Shown here in pieces: positions 29,476 to 37,496 of a DNA stretch of 64,000 bases. Numbering within the stretch: position 1 is the stretch's first letter; the number at the start of each line of letters is the position of its first letter. The stretch lies in the NCBI GenBank assembly GCA_022823145.1, contig JAJDXS010000058.1:1-64000 (forward strand). Direction: 5' to 3'. The position numbers and the translations under genes are program-made. The notes under the pieces are model-generated. The model searched no databases and was not told where the DNA came from. It worked only from the letters and a program-made list of their open reading frames with translations. The DNA comes from Gemmatimonadota bacterium. Lineage in GTDB: Bacteria > Gemmatimonadota > Gemmatimonadetes > Longimicrobiales > Gaopeijiaceae.

Positions 29476-30173
29476 TTCCCCTCCAGGACATTCAGATTGT
29501 GGACTACCTCGCCATCTCGCCTGACCGCGAGGCCAAGGAATGGCTCGTCAGGACCCTGATAGTAGCCATTGGGTGCTTTGCCGATAAAGATCCTGTCTTC
29601 CCCTTCGGCCACCGAGATTCCCACTCGGTCATTGTCGTGGAGCATCAGCATGAGGCTCTCCTGGCTGCGATTCGAGTCGATGCCCAAGCCGACTCGATAC
29701 CGGCCTTCCACATCGATCAGGCCGTACCCCGACCGCTCGAATCCCTCGGGGTCATTGACCAGCAGCCCGGTGTTCGGCCCGATGCGCCTGCCGATGTTCG
29801 GATCGGGCACCGGGTCGCCGAGGATCAGCCGGTCGAAGCCGTCCTCGCTGAGGATGAGGATCCCGTTGGTCGAGTGCTGGTAGTCCCGGTACCAACCCAT
29901 GTACTGCTCCAGATCCGGGAACCGAGGTCCCCAGAGCTCCCGGACGCGCGCCTCGTCCGTGCGAACGCGATTGGCCGCCTCGGGGATCGGCGCGCCGATG
30001 AGGATGCGTTCGCGTCCGGCCTCGTCCTCGATGATCAGCCCACGTACCCGCAGTACCCCGTCCGTCACGGTCGCGCTCCTGATGAAGAGGACGACGATGG
30101 CGATTGTCATCAGTCCGGCGTAGGCCTTGAGCCAGCGGATGGTGCGATTTACCTGCCGGGTTTCCGTGCTCAT
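29472..30173 (-). CDS. Membrane-anchored protein of unknown function
   Basis: A 233-residue protein with one N-terminal transmembrane helix (about 17-32, AGLMTIAIVVLFI) and a periplasmic domain of repeating short beta units, such as GLIIEDEAGRERILIGAP, GILILSEDGFDRLILGDP and GLIDVEGRYRVGLGID. The repeated D/EGRxRxxLG pattern suggests a beta-solenoid or propeller-like fold. I do not recognise a family. It is translationally coupled to the beta-propeller gene downstream, so the two products may form a complex. The 5' region carries a TTGTCTACC...TGACA dyad (30212-30226 on the minus strand) that weakly resembles the 21-bp unit seen elsewhere. Confidence 0.75.
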   Translation of the reverse strand: MSTETRQVNRTIRWLKAYAGLMTIAIVVLFIRSATVTDGVLRVRGLIIEDEAGRERILIGAPIPEAANRVRTDEARVRELWGPRFPDLEQYMGWYRDYQHSTNGILILSEDGFDRLILGDPVPDPNIGRRIGPNTGLLVNDPEGFERSGYGLIDVEGRYRVGLGIDSNRSQESLMLMLHDNDRVGISVAEGEDRIFIGKAPNGYYQGPDEPFLGLAVRRDGEVVHNLNVLEGN

Positions 30174-30436
30174 GAAGAGGCCTCCGTGGGTTCATATGCA
30201 ACGTGTGACTTTGTCATTGGTAGACAACGGGGGATGGCTCGAGGTTGCATCTCGCGGCGGTCCTCTCTTGGAAGAACGCGACGAGGAGAAATCGCACTGG
30301 CCGGAACTTGACAAGGCGGGCCTGCCGTCCGATGGTGCGAGCACATTCCAAAGAAGGCCCCTGGGCCACGTCGATGATCCAGGCGGGTTTCGGCCCTACG
30401 TGGTGCAGGGGCCGATTCCCTTTCCCGGAGGGATCA

Positions 30437-31012
30437 ATGGCCGAGCGTTCGAATCGCCAGCCGTCCCTGGCCCTGCCGAGCTTCGGCTTCGGGCTTGCCA
30501 CAGTCGTCACCATTGCCCTGGCGAACGCGGAAGTCCGAGCGTTCTGGCTGATCCTCTGCGGCCTCGCGATGGGTGCCATCGCCACCGAGATCATCGGGGT
30601 GGAACTGAAGCGCTACCTGAGCGCCGACGCGGAGCCGACCGCACTCTCGGAGCGTATCCGCCTTGTGCTCACGACGGGCTTTCTCTTCGGGGTCGCCGTC
30701 ATGACCGCGATCATTGTGGTGGACGGCCTGGACGGAGCCGGAGCCCTGTTCTTCGTCGTCGCCCTCTTGATGGGCAGGCACGCCGCCAATGGCTTGCGCA
30801 AGGGCTGGAAACGATGGGCCGCCGCAGAGTCCGACCCCCCGGAGGAGGACGAGCCCGAGTCCTGGACAGATCAGGCGTCACGAGTGGCGGCCGCCAACGA
30901 TACGACCGGCAAGCAGTTGATGAACGGGTTGTGGCTCGTGCTTGGCTTCTTGCTCGGTGCCGGGGTGACGCTTGGGTGCGAGGTGGTTGTCAGGACGCAA
31001 TTCGGGGGGTAG
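30437..31012 (+). CDS. Membrane protein of unknown function, four to five helices
   Basis: A 191-residue membrane protein. Hydrophobic segments lie near residues 13-27, 33-50, 78-97, 99-116 and 165-183; an acidic linker with DPPEEDEPE sits between the last two. The start at 30437 has a good Shine-Dalgarno sequence (GGAGGG) 6 bases before it; the open frame further upstream (to 30245) is not protein-like. I do not recognise the family. It stands alone, divergent from the membrane-anchored protein gene at 29472-30173. Confidence 0.75.
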   Translation: MAERSNRQPSLALPSFGFGLATVVTIALANAEVRAFWLILCGLAMGAIATEIIGVELKRYLSADAEPTALSERIRLVLTTGFLFGVAVMTAIIVVDGLDGAGALFFVVALLMGRHAANGLRKGWKRWAAAESDPPEEDEPESWTDQASRVAAANDTTGKQLMNGLWLVLGFLLGAGVTLGCEVVVRTQFGG

Positions 31013-31320
31013 GTGGGGCGATGTCCGTGTCTATTCCCCGCCCGTTCTCTGATATGCGATCGCTCGCTCTGACTGTTGTGATAGGCGACGATGCTCGCGA
31101 GGCCTTCGGCTGACAGATCGGCGATGTGGGTACGCCAGCCCTGGGCGCACGCTCGGGCGAAGGGCGACGGGTTCGGTGAGGTCGGGTGTTGAATACCTGA
31201 AAACTCTGCGAGACGATCAGGCGCATCAACCTCTCGGGACCGACGCGAGTTCTCGCCGTTCGCCGACAGCGCTGGACCGCGCCCGCGGCTCTTGGGCTGT
31301 TCAGTTGCTGGGCCTTCTTC
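31013..31320. other. Intergenic region, possible 5' part of the next gene
   Basis: From 31201 the plus strand is open in the frame of the next gene and reads like protein (ETIRRINLSGPTRVLAVRRQ and on), but it contains no ATG, GTG or TTG before 31321. Stops lie at 31177 and 31198. Either the next gene has lost its 5' end or a rare start codon is used. Confidence 0.45.
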
Positions 31321-31551
31321 ATGGCACTGATCTGGCTGTACCTCGCTGGAGTACAGACTTTCTTCACAGGCACCTACACACCGGTCGAAATCGTGTTGAC
31401 GGTCATGATCAGTGGGTTCTCGATCGTTGGCATCGTTGCTTGCCGGGGCGCCGAAGCGAACATTGGGCGCGTGCGGCGGATACTGCTATCGATGACGTCC
31501 GCCGCGCTCCAGTTGGCTGTCATGTGGCTGAGTCTGTTTGGCGCTACCTGA
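31321..31551 (+). CDS. Small membrane protein, possibly 5'-truncated
   Basis: 76 residues from the first ATG, with three hydrophobic segments (about 1-15, 23-41 and 55-72) and a short basic loop GRVRRIL. The first hydrophobic stretch looks cut: the in-frame sequence before the ATG (APAALGLFSCWAFF) would complete a transmembrane helix, preceded by a basic, cytosolic-looking segment. No standard start codon exists there, so the gene may be a fragment. Family not recognised; function unknown. Confidence 0.5.
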   Translation: MALIWLYLAGVQTFFTGTYTPVEIVLTVMISGFSIVGIVACRGAEANIGRVRRILLSMTSAALQLAVMWLSLFGAT

Positions 31552-31572
31552 TAACTCTCGGGCGCCGTGCGA

Positions 31573-32859
31573 TCACGGGCGAACCGGCGGGCCCCTGCTG
31601 ACGACCTCGTTGTTGCACGCCTCAAGCAGGGTGCCGTCGAGTTCGTACAACCGCACGTATTCCAATTCCATCTCGTCCTTCCACATTCCGGCCAACCTGC
31701 CACTCCTGACATCCATCAACCAGAATGCCCCCGGGAGCGAGAGGGAACCGCAATACCTGCCGTCGGCGCCCGCCACTATGTGCCAGAGAACGTCCCGATC
31801 GGAGTCTCCGTCAAACTCCTTGATCCACAGGTCGCCCGCATCCGAGACGACCAGTGCTTCGAATGCGGGTCGCTTTGTTGGCGGTTCGGCCTGAGCCATG
31901 GCGCGCAGGAAGGCACCCTGCGCCACTGGACTGCGCAGTTGTGCGGCGTAGTTGTCGATCCATGCCTCGACTTCCCGCTCATCGAGGGCCAGATCGAGCG
32001 GTCCGAGCCGCATGATCGCGACGGGCGTGGCGTCAAGGCGGGTCACGAGTATCTCGAACTGCTCCGCCGTTCCCAGATACAGGTGCTGCCCCGCCACCCC
32101 GATGGTGGTTTGGTGTGCGAACGGCGCAATTCCCATTGACAGCAGTCCGCCTGATTCACCAACGACGACTTCAGTGCCGGGAAGGGGGCCAACGACATCC
32201 AATAGCCTGCCGGTCCGCTCGTAGCGAAATGCCCGATAGGGGAGGCGCCGCCGTCCGGTACTACGGTCTGCCCCGAGCAAGCGACCAGACATCGCCGTTC
32301 CCACCACAACCGTGCGGTCATCGGCCGCATACAGACGCCAGAGCCGTTCGCCGCCGTCCGTCTCGAGCCGGGTCATGTGGCCCAGTGCTCCCGCAGCATC
32401 AAACGCGGACAGACGCATCAAGTCGCCGTCGAGAACGAGAACGCTGTCACCCGGAAGTCGCACGATCCCAGCAATATCCCGAAACTCTCCAGGCCCTTCT
32501 CCGTCCCTCCCGACCGAGACAACGTCGCTCCCGGTCAGCGTCATTATCTGGACGCGCGTTTCCTCCGCAACTGCCATCCGGTTGTCATCCAGCAGGGCAA
32601 TGCCCCGAAGTCCAAAGAAGGGCCCGCTACCGTCGGGCGTGCCGATGTTGACGGCTTCCCGTGGATCGGCCAGGAATCTCCACCGGATGGGACGAGAGGA
32701 GTAATGGTTGTCATAAACGCGCACGCCTGCACTATCGGACTCCGTGTATGCCCAACCATCGTTCTCGGTCTGAGCGCATCCAACGATGCTGATCCATGCA
32801 ACGAACGCCGTCACACGACCCGCGCCGGCGATCAGGGCTGTACGAATCCGAGTCGTCAT
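31573..32859 (-). CDS. Lipoprotein 6-bladed beta-propeller (copy 2)
   Basis: A 428-residue lipoprotein; the signal ends at Cys28 (WISIVGC). The body is a 6-bladed propeller with the family loop VGRDGEGPGEFRDIAG near 118 and blades such as LPGDSVLVLDGDLMRLSAFD. The C-terminal blade ends LYELDGTLLEACNNEVV. It overlaps the upstream higA-type gene by 4 bp (ATGA), an unusual pairing that suggests the propeller gene is now driven from the antitoxin's promoter. Function unknown, as for the other five copies. Confidence 0.88.
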   Translation of the reverse strand: MTTRIRTALIAGAGRVTAFVAWISIVGCAQTENDGWAYTESDSAGVRVYDNHYSSRPIRWRFLADPREAVNIGTPDGSGPFFGLRGIALLDDNRMAVAEETRVQIMTLTGSDVVSVGRDGEGPGEFRDIAGIVRLPGDSVLVLDGDLMRLSAFDAAGALGHMTRLETDGGERLWRLYAADDRTVVVGTAMSGRLLGADRSTGRRRLPYRAFRYERTGRLLDVVGPLPGTEVVVGESGGLLSMGIAPFAHQTTIGVAGQHLYLGTAEQFEILVTRLDATPVAIMRLGPLDLALDEREVEAWIDNYAAQLRSPVAQGAFLRAMAQAEPPTKRPAFEALVVSDAGDLWIKEFDGDSDRDVLWHIVAGADGRYCGSLSLPGAFWLMDVRSGRLAGMWKDEMELEYVRLYELDGTLLEACNNEVVSRGPPVRP

Positions 32860-33149
32860 TGGACATCCCGAGGCTGAATCGCGGCCAAAGCGTCGCCCAC
32901 CTTCCGCTCTGCCACCGCGAGTTCGTACCGATCCTGCAGGTTCATCCAGCTCTGGGCGTCCGTACTGAAATACCTGGCGAGGCGCAGAGCGGTCTCCGCG
33001 GTAATACCCCGCCGACCCCGCACGATCTCGTTGATTCGCGCAGGCGTGACCCCGAGCGCCCGGGCAAGAGCGTTGGAAGAAAGCGCAAACGTCTCCATGA
33101 AATCGTGCTTCAACACTTCGCCGGGGTGCACCGGATCGAGTCGCGTCAT
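32856..33149 (-). CDS. HigA-type antitoxin (VapI/XRE family)
   Basis: A 97-residue HTH_XRE antitoxin of the HigA/VapI type. It opens MTRLDPVHPGEVLKHDFMET, the standard N-terminus, and has the helix-turn-helix ALARALGVTPARINEIVRGRRG near 28-49, followed by ITAETALRLARYFSTDAQSWMNLQ. In the family the toxin gene higB lies immediately upstream. Here only the last codons of a higB-like gene remain (33162-33218) before the propeller gene interrupts. The antitoxin is therefore probably an orphan and may act as a plain repressor. It is coupled to the propeller gene downstream. Confidence 0.88.
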   Translation of the reverse strand: MTRLDPVHPGEVLKHDFMETFALSSNALARALGVTPARINEIVRGRRGITAETALRLARYFSTDAQSWMNLQDRYELAVAERKVGDALAAIQPRDVQ

Positions 33150-33161
33150 GGTTTTCTCTCC

Positions 33162-33218
33162 TCAGTGATGGTCGACGATCTCAGCTTCGTCGATATGCGA
33201 CAAGTAGAGGCAGCCCCC
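33162..33218 (-). pseudogene. Vestige of a HigB toxin C-terminus
   Basis: Directly before the higA-type gene the minus strand reads CLYLSHIDEAEIVDHH then a stop. HigB/RelE-type toxins end in a closely similar way (a D-x-x-V/I-E-I-x-D-Y-H pattern). Upstream the frame is closed by the stop of the propeller gene at 33219. The rest of the toxin is absent. The match is short, so the call rests on position plus these few residues. Confidence 0.5.
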
Positions 33219-34466
33219 TCACAACCCCTCCATCTCAAGCGCCACGATCGAGGATTCACCGAGTTCGCCTGTGTGAAGCGTCCACACCCTGCGCCCTCTC
33301 GCTTCCAGCAATCGCTGTTTGTCCGGAAGGCGGATCGAGCCGAGAAACCGACCGGACGGGAGGAACACGTCATATGTGGCGCCCGCCCCGTGCCCGTCGA
33401 ATGCACCAGGCAACGGGCGGTCGCGCTGAACCCAGATCCGTCCGTCCAGGTCGACAACGATTCGGGAGATGATGGCCGGATTCGGCGGTTCACCGAGTTC
33501 ACGGAGGGCGTCCCGCCAGGCGTCCGGCATTTCTGCATCGGCGTCCTCCCCGCGCTCGGCAGGCGAGAGCGGAAGCGCCGCCCCGACATGGCAGAACCGA
33601 ACGAGCCTGGTTCCCTCCCGGTCGAAGACCTCCAGTTCGTAGTTCCCGACCGGGTTGGAGACGACCCAGGTTTCCGGACCGACACCCAGCAACGACCGCG
33701 GCCATGCGGCCAGTGTCGCACCCGCAAACCCTCTGGCACGGGACCACAGGACCGTATCGTTCACGGGATTGTCGGGAGACCAACGGACAAATGACCGCTC
33801 CTCCCAGCCATCCTCGATCGGGCCGGGGAATTCCAGCCACACCGTGCCGTCCGGCTGCAGCTCCACGAACCTGACCTGCCCAGCTGCGAACACCGGCGAC
33901 ATGAATGCCGGATCGACCGGAGTGACGCTGGCGGAACCGGACCCAAGGTCCAGCGTGACCAGCCGGAATGCGCTCACGTCAAGGATGAGCAGGGTGTGGG
34001 CATTCACCCAGGCCACTGCTACGGGTGCCTGGACCTCGCCCGGACCTTCGCCGTGTGCCGTCACCGTCCTCCGCCACTCTCCACCGGGGCCCAGCACGAC
34101 GACTTCGGCCAGGCCCCAGTCCGCGATAGCGACCGATCCGTCGGGACTCACGGCGACGCCAGCCGGCCGAACCAGTACTTCGGCTTCATTGAGTCCGCCG
34201 GCACGCCAGACCTCGCGCCAGGAGAGTTCCGCGGGCCAGTCCCCGACGCTCGTGTTCGTTACAGCGTGATCATTGGGGTCGGTGATTTCGCAACCAGCCG
34301 ATGCCGATTCGGGCGAGGCGCAACCGACGATCAAGCCGGTCAAGAACGACGCCAGTGTCAGTCGTGCTTCGAGTCGTCTGATGATGCGCTCCGGCTGGTA
34401 GTCGGGACGGGTGTTGGCAATACCCACAGGTCGAAGAACGTACGGCTGTTCCGGATCCTGAACCAC
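33219..34466 (-). CDS. Lipoprotein 6-bladed beta-propeller (copy 3)
   Basis: A 415-residue propeller with a lipoprotein-like signal ending at Cys49 (LTGLIVGC); the start codon at 34466 gives a long N-region, and a later start near the hydrophobic stretch cannot be excluded. Blades include VAVSPDGSVAIADWGLAEVV and the family loop AHGEGPGEVQAPV near 140, with Val replacing the usual Phe. The C-terminus ends WTLHTGELGESSIVALEMEGL. Its stop directly abuts the HigB vestige, so it probably moved into the toxin-antitoxin locus. A 23-bp-period repeat array begins 25 bp upstream of its start. Confidence 0.85.
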   Translation of the reverse strand: MVQDPEQPYVLRPVGIANTRPDYQPERIIRRLEARLTLASFLTGLIVGCASPESASAGCEITDPNDHAVTNTSVGDWPAELSWREVWRAGGLNEAEVLVRPAGVAVSPDGSVAIADWGLAEVVVLGPGGEWRRTVTAHGEGPGEVQAPVAVAWVNAHTLLILDVSAFRLVTLDLGSGSASVTPVDPAFMSPVFAAGQVRFVELQPDGTVWLEFPGPIEDGWEERSFVRWSPDNPVNDTVLWSRARGFAGATLAAWPRSLLGVGPETWVVSNPVGNYELEVFDREGTRLVRFCHVGAALPLSPAERGEDADAEMPDAWRDALRELGEPPNPAIISRIVVDLDGRIWVQRDRPLPGAFDGHGAGATYDVFLPSGRFLGSIRLPDKQRLLEARGRRVWTLHTGELGESSIVALEMEGL

Positions 34467-34490
34467 TCACAGTTACGTGGCTGTCAGGCC

Positions 34491-34582
34491 GAATCTGTTA
34501 TTGCGCTTGTACCATTCCTGCTAGTGTGACATATCCATTCCTGTTATCAACTTGATGCCGAATCTGCTATTACGTCCTTTTC
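34491..34582 (+). repeat. Four-unit array with a 23-bp period
   Basis: Four 12-bp cores start at 34491, 34514, 34537 and 34560, exactly 23 bp apart: GAATCTGTTATT, ATTCCTGCTAGT, ATTCCTGTTATC and GAATCTGCTATT. The nine bases after each core vary, and CC precedes each core. It lies between the divergent propeller (minus) and DUF4143 ATPase (plus) genes. A second array at 36979-37035 starts with almost the same two units. It is too short and too variable for a CRISPR array; a multi-site operator is more likely. Confidence 0.65.
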
Positions 34583-34649
34583 AGCGATCTTCCATCCGGT
34601 TATCATCCCCTGCATCATCCGACACAATCAAGTCGATGCAGGCAGCACC

Positions 34650-35900
34650 ATGACCTACCACCCCAGAATCGTCGACCGCGATCTAACCGAGCGCCTGGCA
34701 GCGACTGGAGCTGTGTTGATCGAGGGCCCCCAAGCGTGTGGAAAGACCACCGCCGCGCGGCAGATCGCCGCGAGTGAAACGAGGCTCGATGTCGACGACG
34801 TCGCACGTCGCCTCGCCGGCCTCGAGCCCGCCCGCGTGCTGATCGGTGACGTGCCCCGGCTGATCGACGAATGGCAACTGGAGCCGGCGATCTGGAACCA
34901 CGTGAGGCGGGCCGTGGACGATCGACGCCTGCCCGGCCAGTTCATCCTGACCGGGTCCGCCGTGCCGGCTGACGACGCGACGCGGCACACGGGGGCCGGA
35001 CGCTTGACGCGACTCCGCATGCGCCCGCTTTCACTCTTCGAACTCGGCCGTTCTTCAGGCGAGGTTTCGCTGACAGGCCTCCTGGACGGTATCCGTGCCA
35101 CGGCTGGCAGGTCGGTCATCCCCCTTGATGAACTGGCGGAACTCATCTGCGTTGGCGGATGGCCGGTCAACCTCGGGCGCTCCACTCAACTGGCCCTGCG
35201 CGCCAACCAGGATCACCTGGACGCGATCCGCCGCCTGGACATCGGCAACGGAGACGGAAAGAGGAGAGATCCGGTGAGGGTGGGCATGCTCCTTCGGTCC
35301 CTGGCGCGGAACGTCGCAACCCCGGCCGCGACCGCGACCCTCGCCTCCGACACCGGCGAAGGCGTGTCAGCCATCAACGTGCACACCGCTGCCGACTATC
35401 TGAGGGCGCTGGAACGGATCATGATCGTGGAGAACCAGCCCGCCTGGCCCACGCACCTGAGGTCGAGATCGGTCCTGCGGAGCAAACCGGTCCGGCACCT
35501 TGCGGATCCGTCACTCGCCGTGGCAGCGGTCCGCGCGACCCCCGCCCGGCTGCTCCGGGACCTCGGATTTCTGGGCCTCCTCTTCGAGTCGATGGTCGTG
35601 CGGGATCTGCGCGTCTACGCCCAGGCGGCGGACGCTGACGTGTTTCACTACCGCGAGAAGGGTGGTCTGGAGGTGGACGCGATCGTGCAAACCAATGATG
35701 GCCGCTGGGCGGCTTTCGAGGTCAACCTCGGCGAGGGCCGGGCGGACAGGGGTGCTCGCAACCTGCTCCGGCTGGCGGAGCGGGTGGATCCGGAGCGAAT
35801 GGGGGAGCCGGCGGTGCTGGGGGTGATTGTCAGCAGCGGCTACGGATACACCCGGGACGACGGGGTGAGCGTGATTCCCTTGGGGGCGCTGGGGCCGTGA
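34650..35900 (+). CDS. AAA+ ATPase with DUF4143 (second copy)
   Basis: A 416-residue COG1373-type protein. Walker A is EGPQACGKTTAARQ at residues 25-38, a Walker B-like DVPRLIDEWQLEP lies near 67, and FILTGSAVPADD is the sensor region. The C-terminal DUF4143 part ends with a nuclease-like YREKGGLEVDAIVQTNDGRWAAFEVNLG, where ExN replaces the ExK of the copy at 27046-28209; that change could abolish cutting. It shares only family-level similarity with that copy. The 23-bp repeat array lies directly upstream. Family role unknown. Confidence 0.87.
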   Translation: MTYHPRIVDRDLTERLAATGAVLIEGPQACGKTTAARQIAASETRLDVDDVARRLAGLEPARVLIGDVPRLIDEWQLEPAIWNHVRRAVDDRRLPGQFILTGSAVPADDATRHTGAGRLTRLRMRPLSLFELGRSSGEVSLTGLLDGIRATAGRSVIPLDELAELICVGGWPVNLGRSTQLALRANQDHLDAIRRLDIGNGDGKRRDPVRVGMLLRSLARNVATPAATATLASDTGEGVSAINVHTAADYLRALERIMIVENQPAWPTHLRSRSVLRSKPVRHLADPSLAVAAVRATPARLLRDLGFLGLLFESMVVRDLRVYAQAADADVFHYREKGGLEVDAIVQTNDGRWAAFEVNLGEGRADRGARNLLRLAERVDPERMGEPAVLGVIVSSGYGYTRDDGVSVIPLGALGP

Positions 35901-35994
35901 GGGGTGGCGTCGCTCCTGACCCCCTCCCGTGTGCACGCCACACTATACTGTCGGGAGAGGGAATCCATCTTCGCATTCCAATCTGGAGAACTCC

Positions 35995-36957
35995 ATGATG
36001 GACCATATGCCAGGATCATCTCTTTCCCGCGTTGCCTTGCCGGGAATCTTCTTCGCCCTCGCCACTTTCGGCGGAGAGGCCGCCGCCCAGTCGCAGCGCG
36101 GCTTCTATTACTCCACAAGCGTCGGCGTTGCGTCGGGCGCTTCCACAGTGGCCCGTGTGACGGGTCCCAACCACCCGACACGGTGTGACCGGCTGCTCTA
36201 CGCCGACCCAAACGACGCTCCCACGGGCCCGGAATGCCAGAGCACCGCGCTTGACTTCGTTTTCACTTTCGAGCCCGAAAGCGGGCTTGGCGGCAGCGCT
36301 GTCGTCGGCTATGCCCTGGGCCCACTGGCTCTGGAACTTGAGGCCGTCCAGCGGCACCAGATCGTTCACGAGGCGCCGCTCACGCTGGGTACCGGGGCAG
36401 GGGCCGCCATCACGGGCAAGGACACCGAATGGAGCACCGGGTTGCCGCCCTGGGGCGACCTGTCGGAGTTCAGGAGCCGCCAACTGTTCGTCAACGCGCA
36501 CTACCGGCTGGCCAACGGAAGCCGGTTCACCCCCTACCTTGGTGTCGGAGGCGGACTCGCGCGCACGGACTATCGCTTCTATCTCGGGCTTCTCCGCAAG
36601 TCGGTCGCCGAAGGATACCTCGAGGTGTTCGGCGGCTCCAGGCAGAACCCGGAGGCCTCTCCGGAATGGCAGCGCCGCGCGGCGGGAAGCCTCAGCCAGC
36701 TCGACGCCAGTGTGTCGGAGACCGGAATCGGTCTTCAGGTGCTCGGCGGCATCGAGATCGGCTACTCGCAGCGCGTGTCGTTCGATCTGCGGGCCCGCTG
36801 GGTGCGGGTCCCGGAGGTGGACATGGACCAGCGATGGCTCACTATTCGCAGCCACGTGCCCGTGCACTCGGACGGGACGACACCGTTCGTGTCCCAGATC
36901 AACTTCTCCGAACTGGGGTACATCGGGATCACGGCCGGGGTGTTGTTTCGTCCGTAG
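35995..36957 (+). CDS. Outer membrane beta-barrel protein
   Basis: A 320-residue protein with a signal peptide ending GGEAAAQSQ near residue 33, followed by alternating strands typical of an outer membrane barrel (RGFYYSTSVGVASG, SAVVGYALGPLALELEAVQR, FVNAHYRLANGSRFTPYLGV, GLQVLGGIEIGYSQRVSFDL), and a last strand IGITAGVLFRP. One Cys pair may form a disulphide near residues 62-80. The start at 35995 has a GGAG sequence 8 bases upstream. It looks like an OmpA- or OMP_b-brl-type barrel without a plug or peptidoglycan-binding domain. Function unknown. Confidence 0.82.
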   Translation: MMDHMPGSSLSRVALPGIFFALATFGGEAAAQSQRGFYYSTSVGVASGASTVARVTGPNHPTRCDRLLYADPNDAPTGPECQSTALDFVFTFEPESGLGGSAVVGYALGPLALELEAVQRHQIVHEAPLTLGTGAGAAITGKDTEWSTGLPPWGDLSEFRSRQLFVNAHYRLANGSRFTPYLGVGGGLARTDYRFYLGLLRKSVAEGYLEVFGGSRQNPEASPEWQRRAAGSLSQLDASVSETGIGLQVLGGIEIGYSQRVSFDLRARWVRVPEVDMDQRWLTIRSHVPVHSDGTTPFVSQINFSELGYIGITAGVLFRP

Positions 36958-36978
36958 GGGGAGGGCGGTCCTTCGTCC

Positions 36979-37035
36979 GAATCTGTTACTGCGTTGACGC
37001 CATTCCTGCTATTGAACGGTGTCCGTTTCTGCGCC
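36979..37035 (+). repeat. Second array with a 23-bp period
   Basis: Cores start at 36979 (GAATCTGTTACT), 37002 (ATTCCTGCTATT) and, degenerate, 37025 (GTTTCTG). The first 35 bases match the start of the array at 34491 closely. It lies between the barrel gene stop and an orphan HigA-type gene, 47 bp before the latter. Confidence 0.6.
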
Positions 37036-37081
37036 GAGTACGAATCGAATCGATGCCTCCCAAGTGTAGGAGGAATTCAGA

Positions 37082-37453
37082 ATGACAATCAGGCCGATCA
37101 GAAACGAGACGGACTACGACGCGGCGCTGGGGGAGATCGACCGCTTGATGGGCGTGGCCCCGGACACGGTGGAATCCGACAGGTTGGAGGTGTTGGTAAC
37201 CCTGGTTGAGAAGTACGAGTCAGCCCGGTGGAACATCGCTGCCCCGGATCCCATTGCTGCGATCCATCACGTCATGGAGGCTCGCGGACTACGACAAAAG
37301 GACTTGGCCGTTCTGATCGGTTCCCAGTCCCACGCTTCGGAAGTCCTGCGCCGACGGCGCCCACTTTCCCTGGCCATGATTCGGGTTTTGGCTACGGAAT
37401 GGAGCGTTCCGGCCGAAGTACTGGTGCGGGAGTACGAACTCGCGACGGCATGA
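37082..37453 (+). CDS. HigA-type HTH antitoxin, orphan
   Basis: A 123-residue protein of the HigA family with a long N-terminal helical part (COG5499-like). It opens MTIRPIRNETDYDAALGEID, typical of this branch, then LEVLVTLVEKYE, and the helix-turn-helix ARGLRQKDLAVLIGSQSHASEVL near 69-91. In the family a HigB toxin gene normally lies just upstream; here the 125 bp upstream hold a 23-bp repeat array and no ORF. It has a good Shine-Dalgarno sequence (AGGAGG). It could regulate itself or other genes carrying the same array. Confidence 0.88.
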   Translation: MTIRPIRNETDYDAALGEIDRLMGVAPDTVESDRLEVLVTLVEKYESARWNIAAPDPIAAIHHVMEARGLRQKDLAVLIGSQSHASEVLRRRRPLSLAMIRVLATEWSVPAEVLVREYELATA

Positions 37454-37496
37454 CGTACCGCGCCGAACCCGGTTCAATCTCGCTGAGTCGCATTCC

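Noticed and set aside
34491-34582. Possible short CRISPR array
   Set aside because: The repeated core is only about 12 bp and imperfect, the spacers about 9-11 bp, and no cas genes are present. It fits a multi-site operator better.
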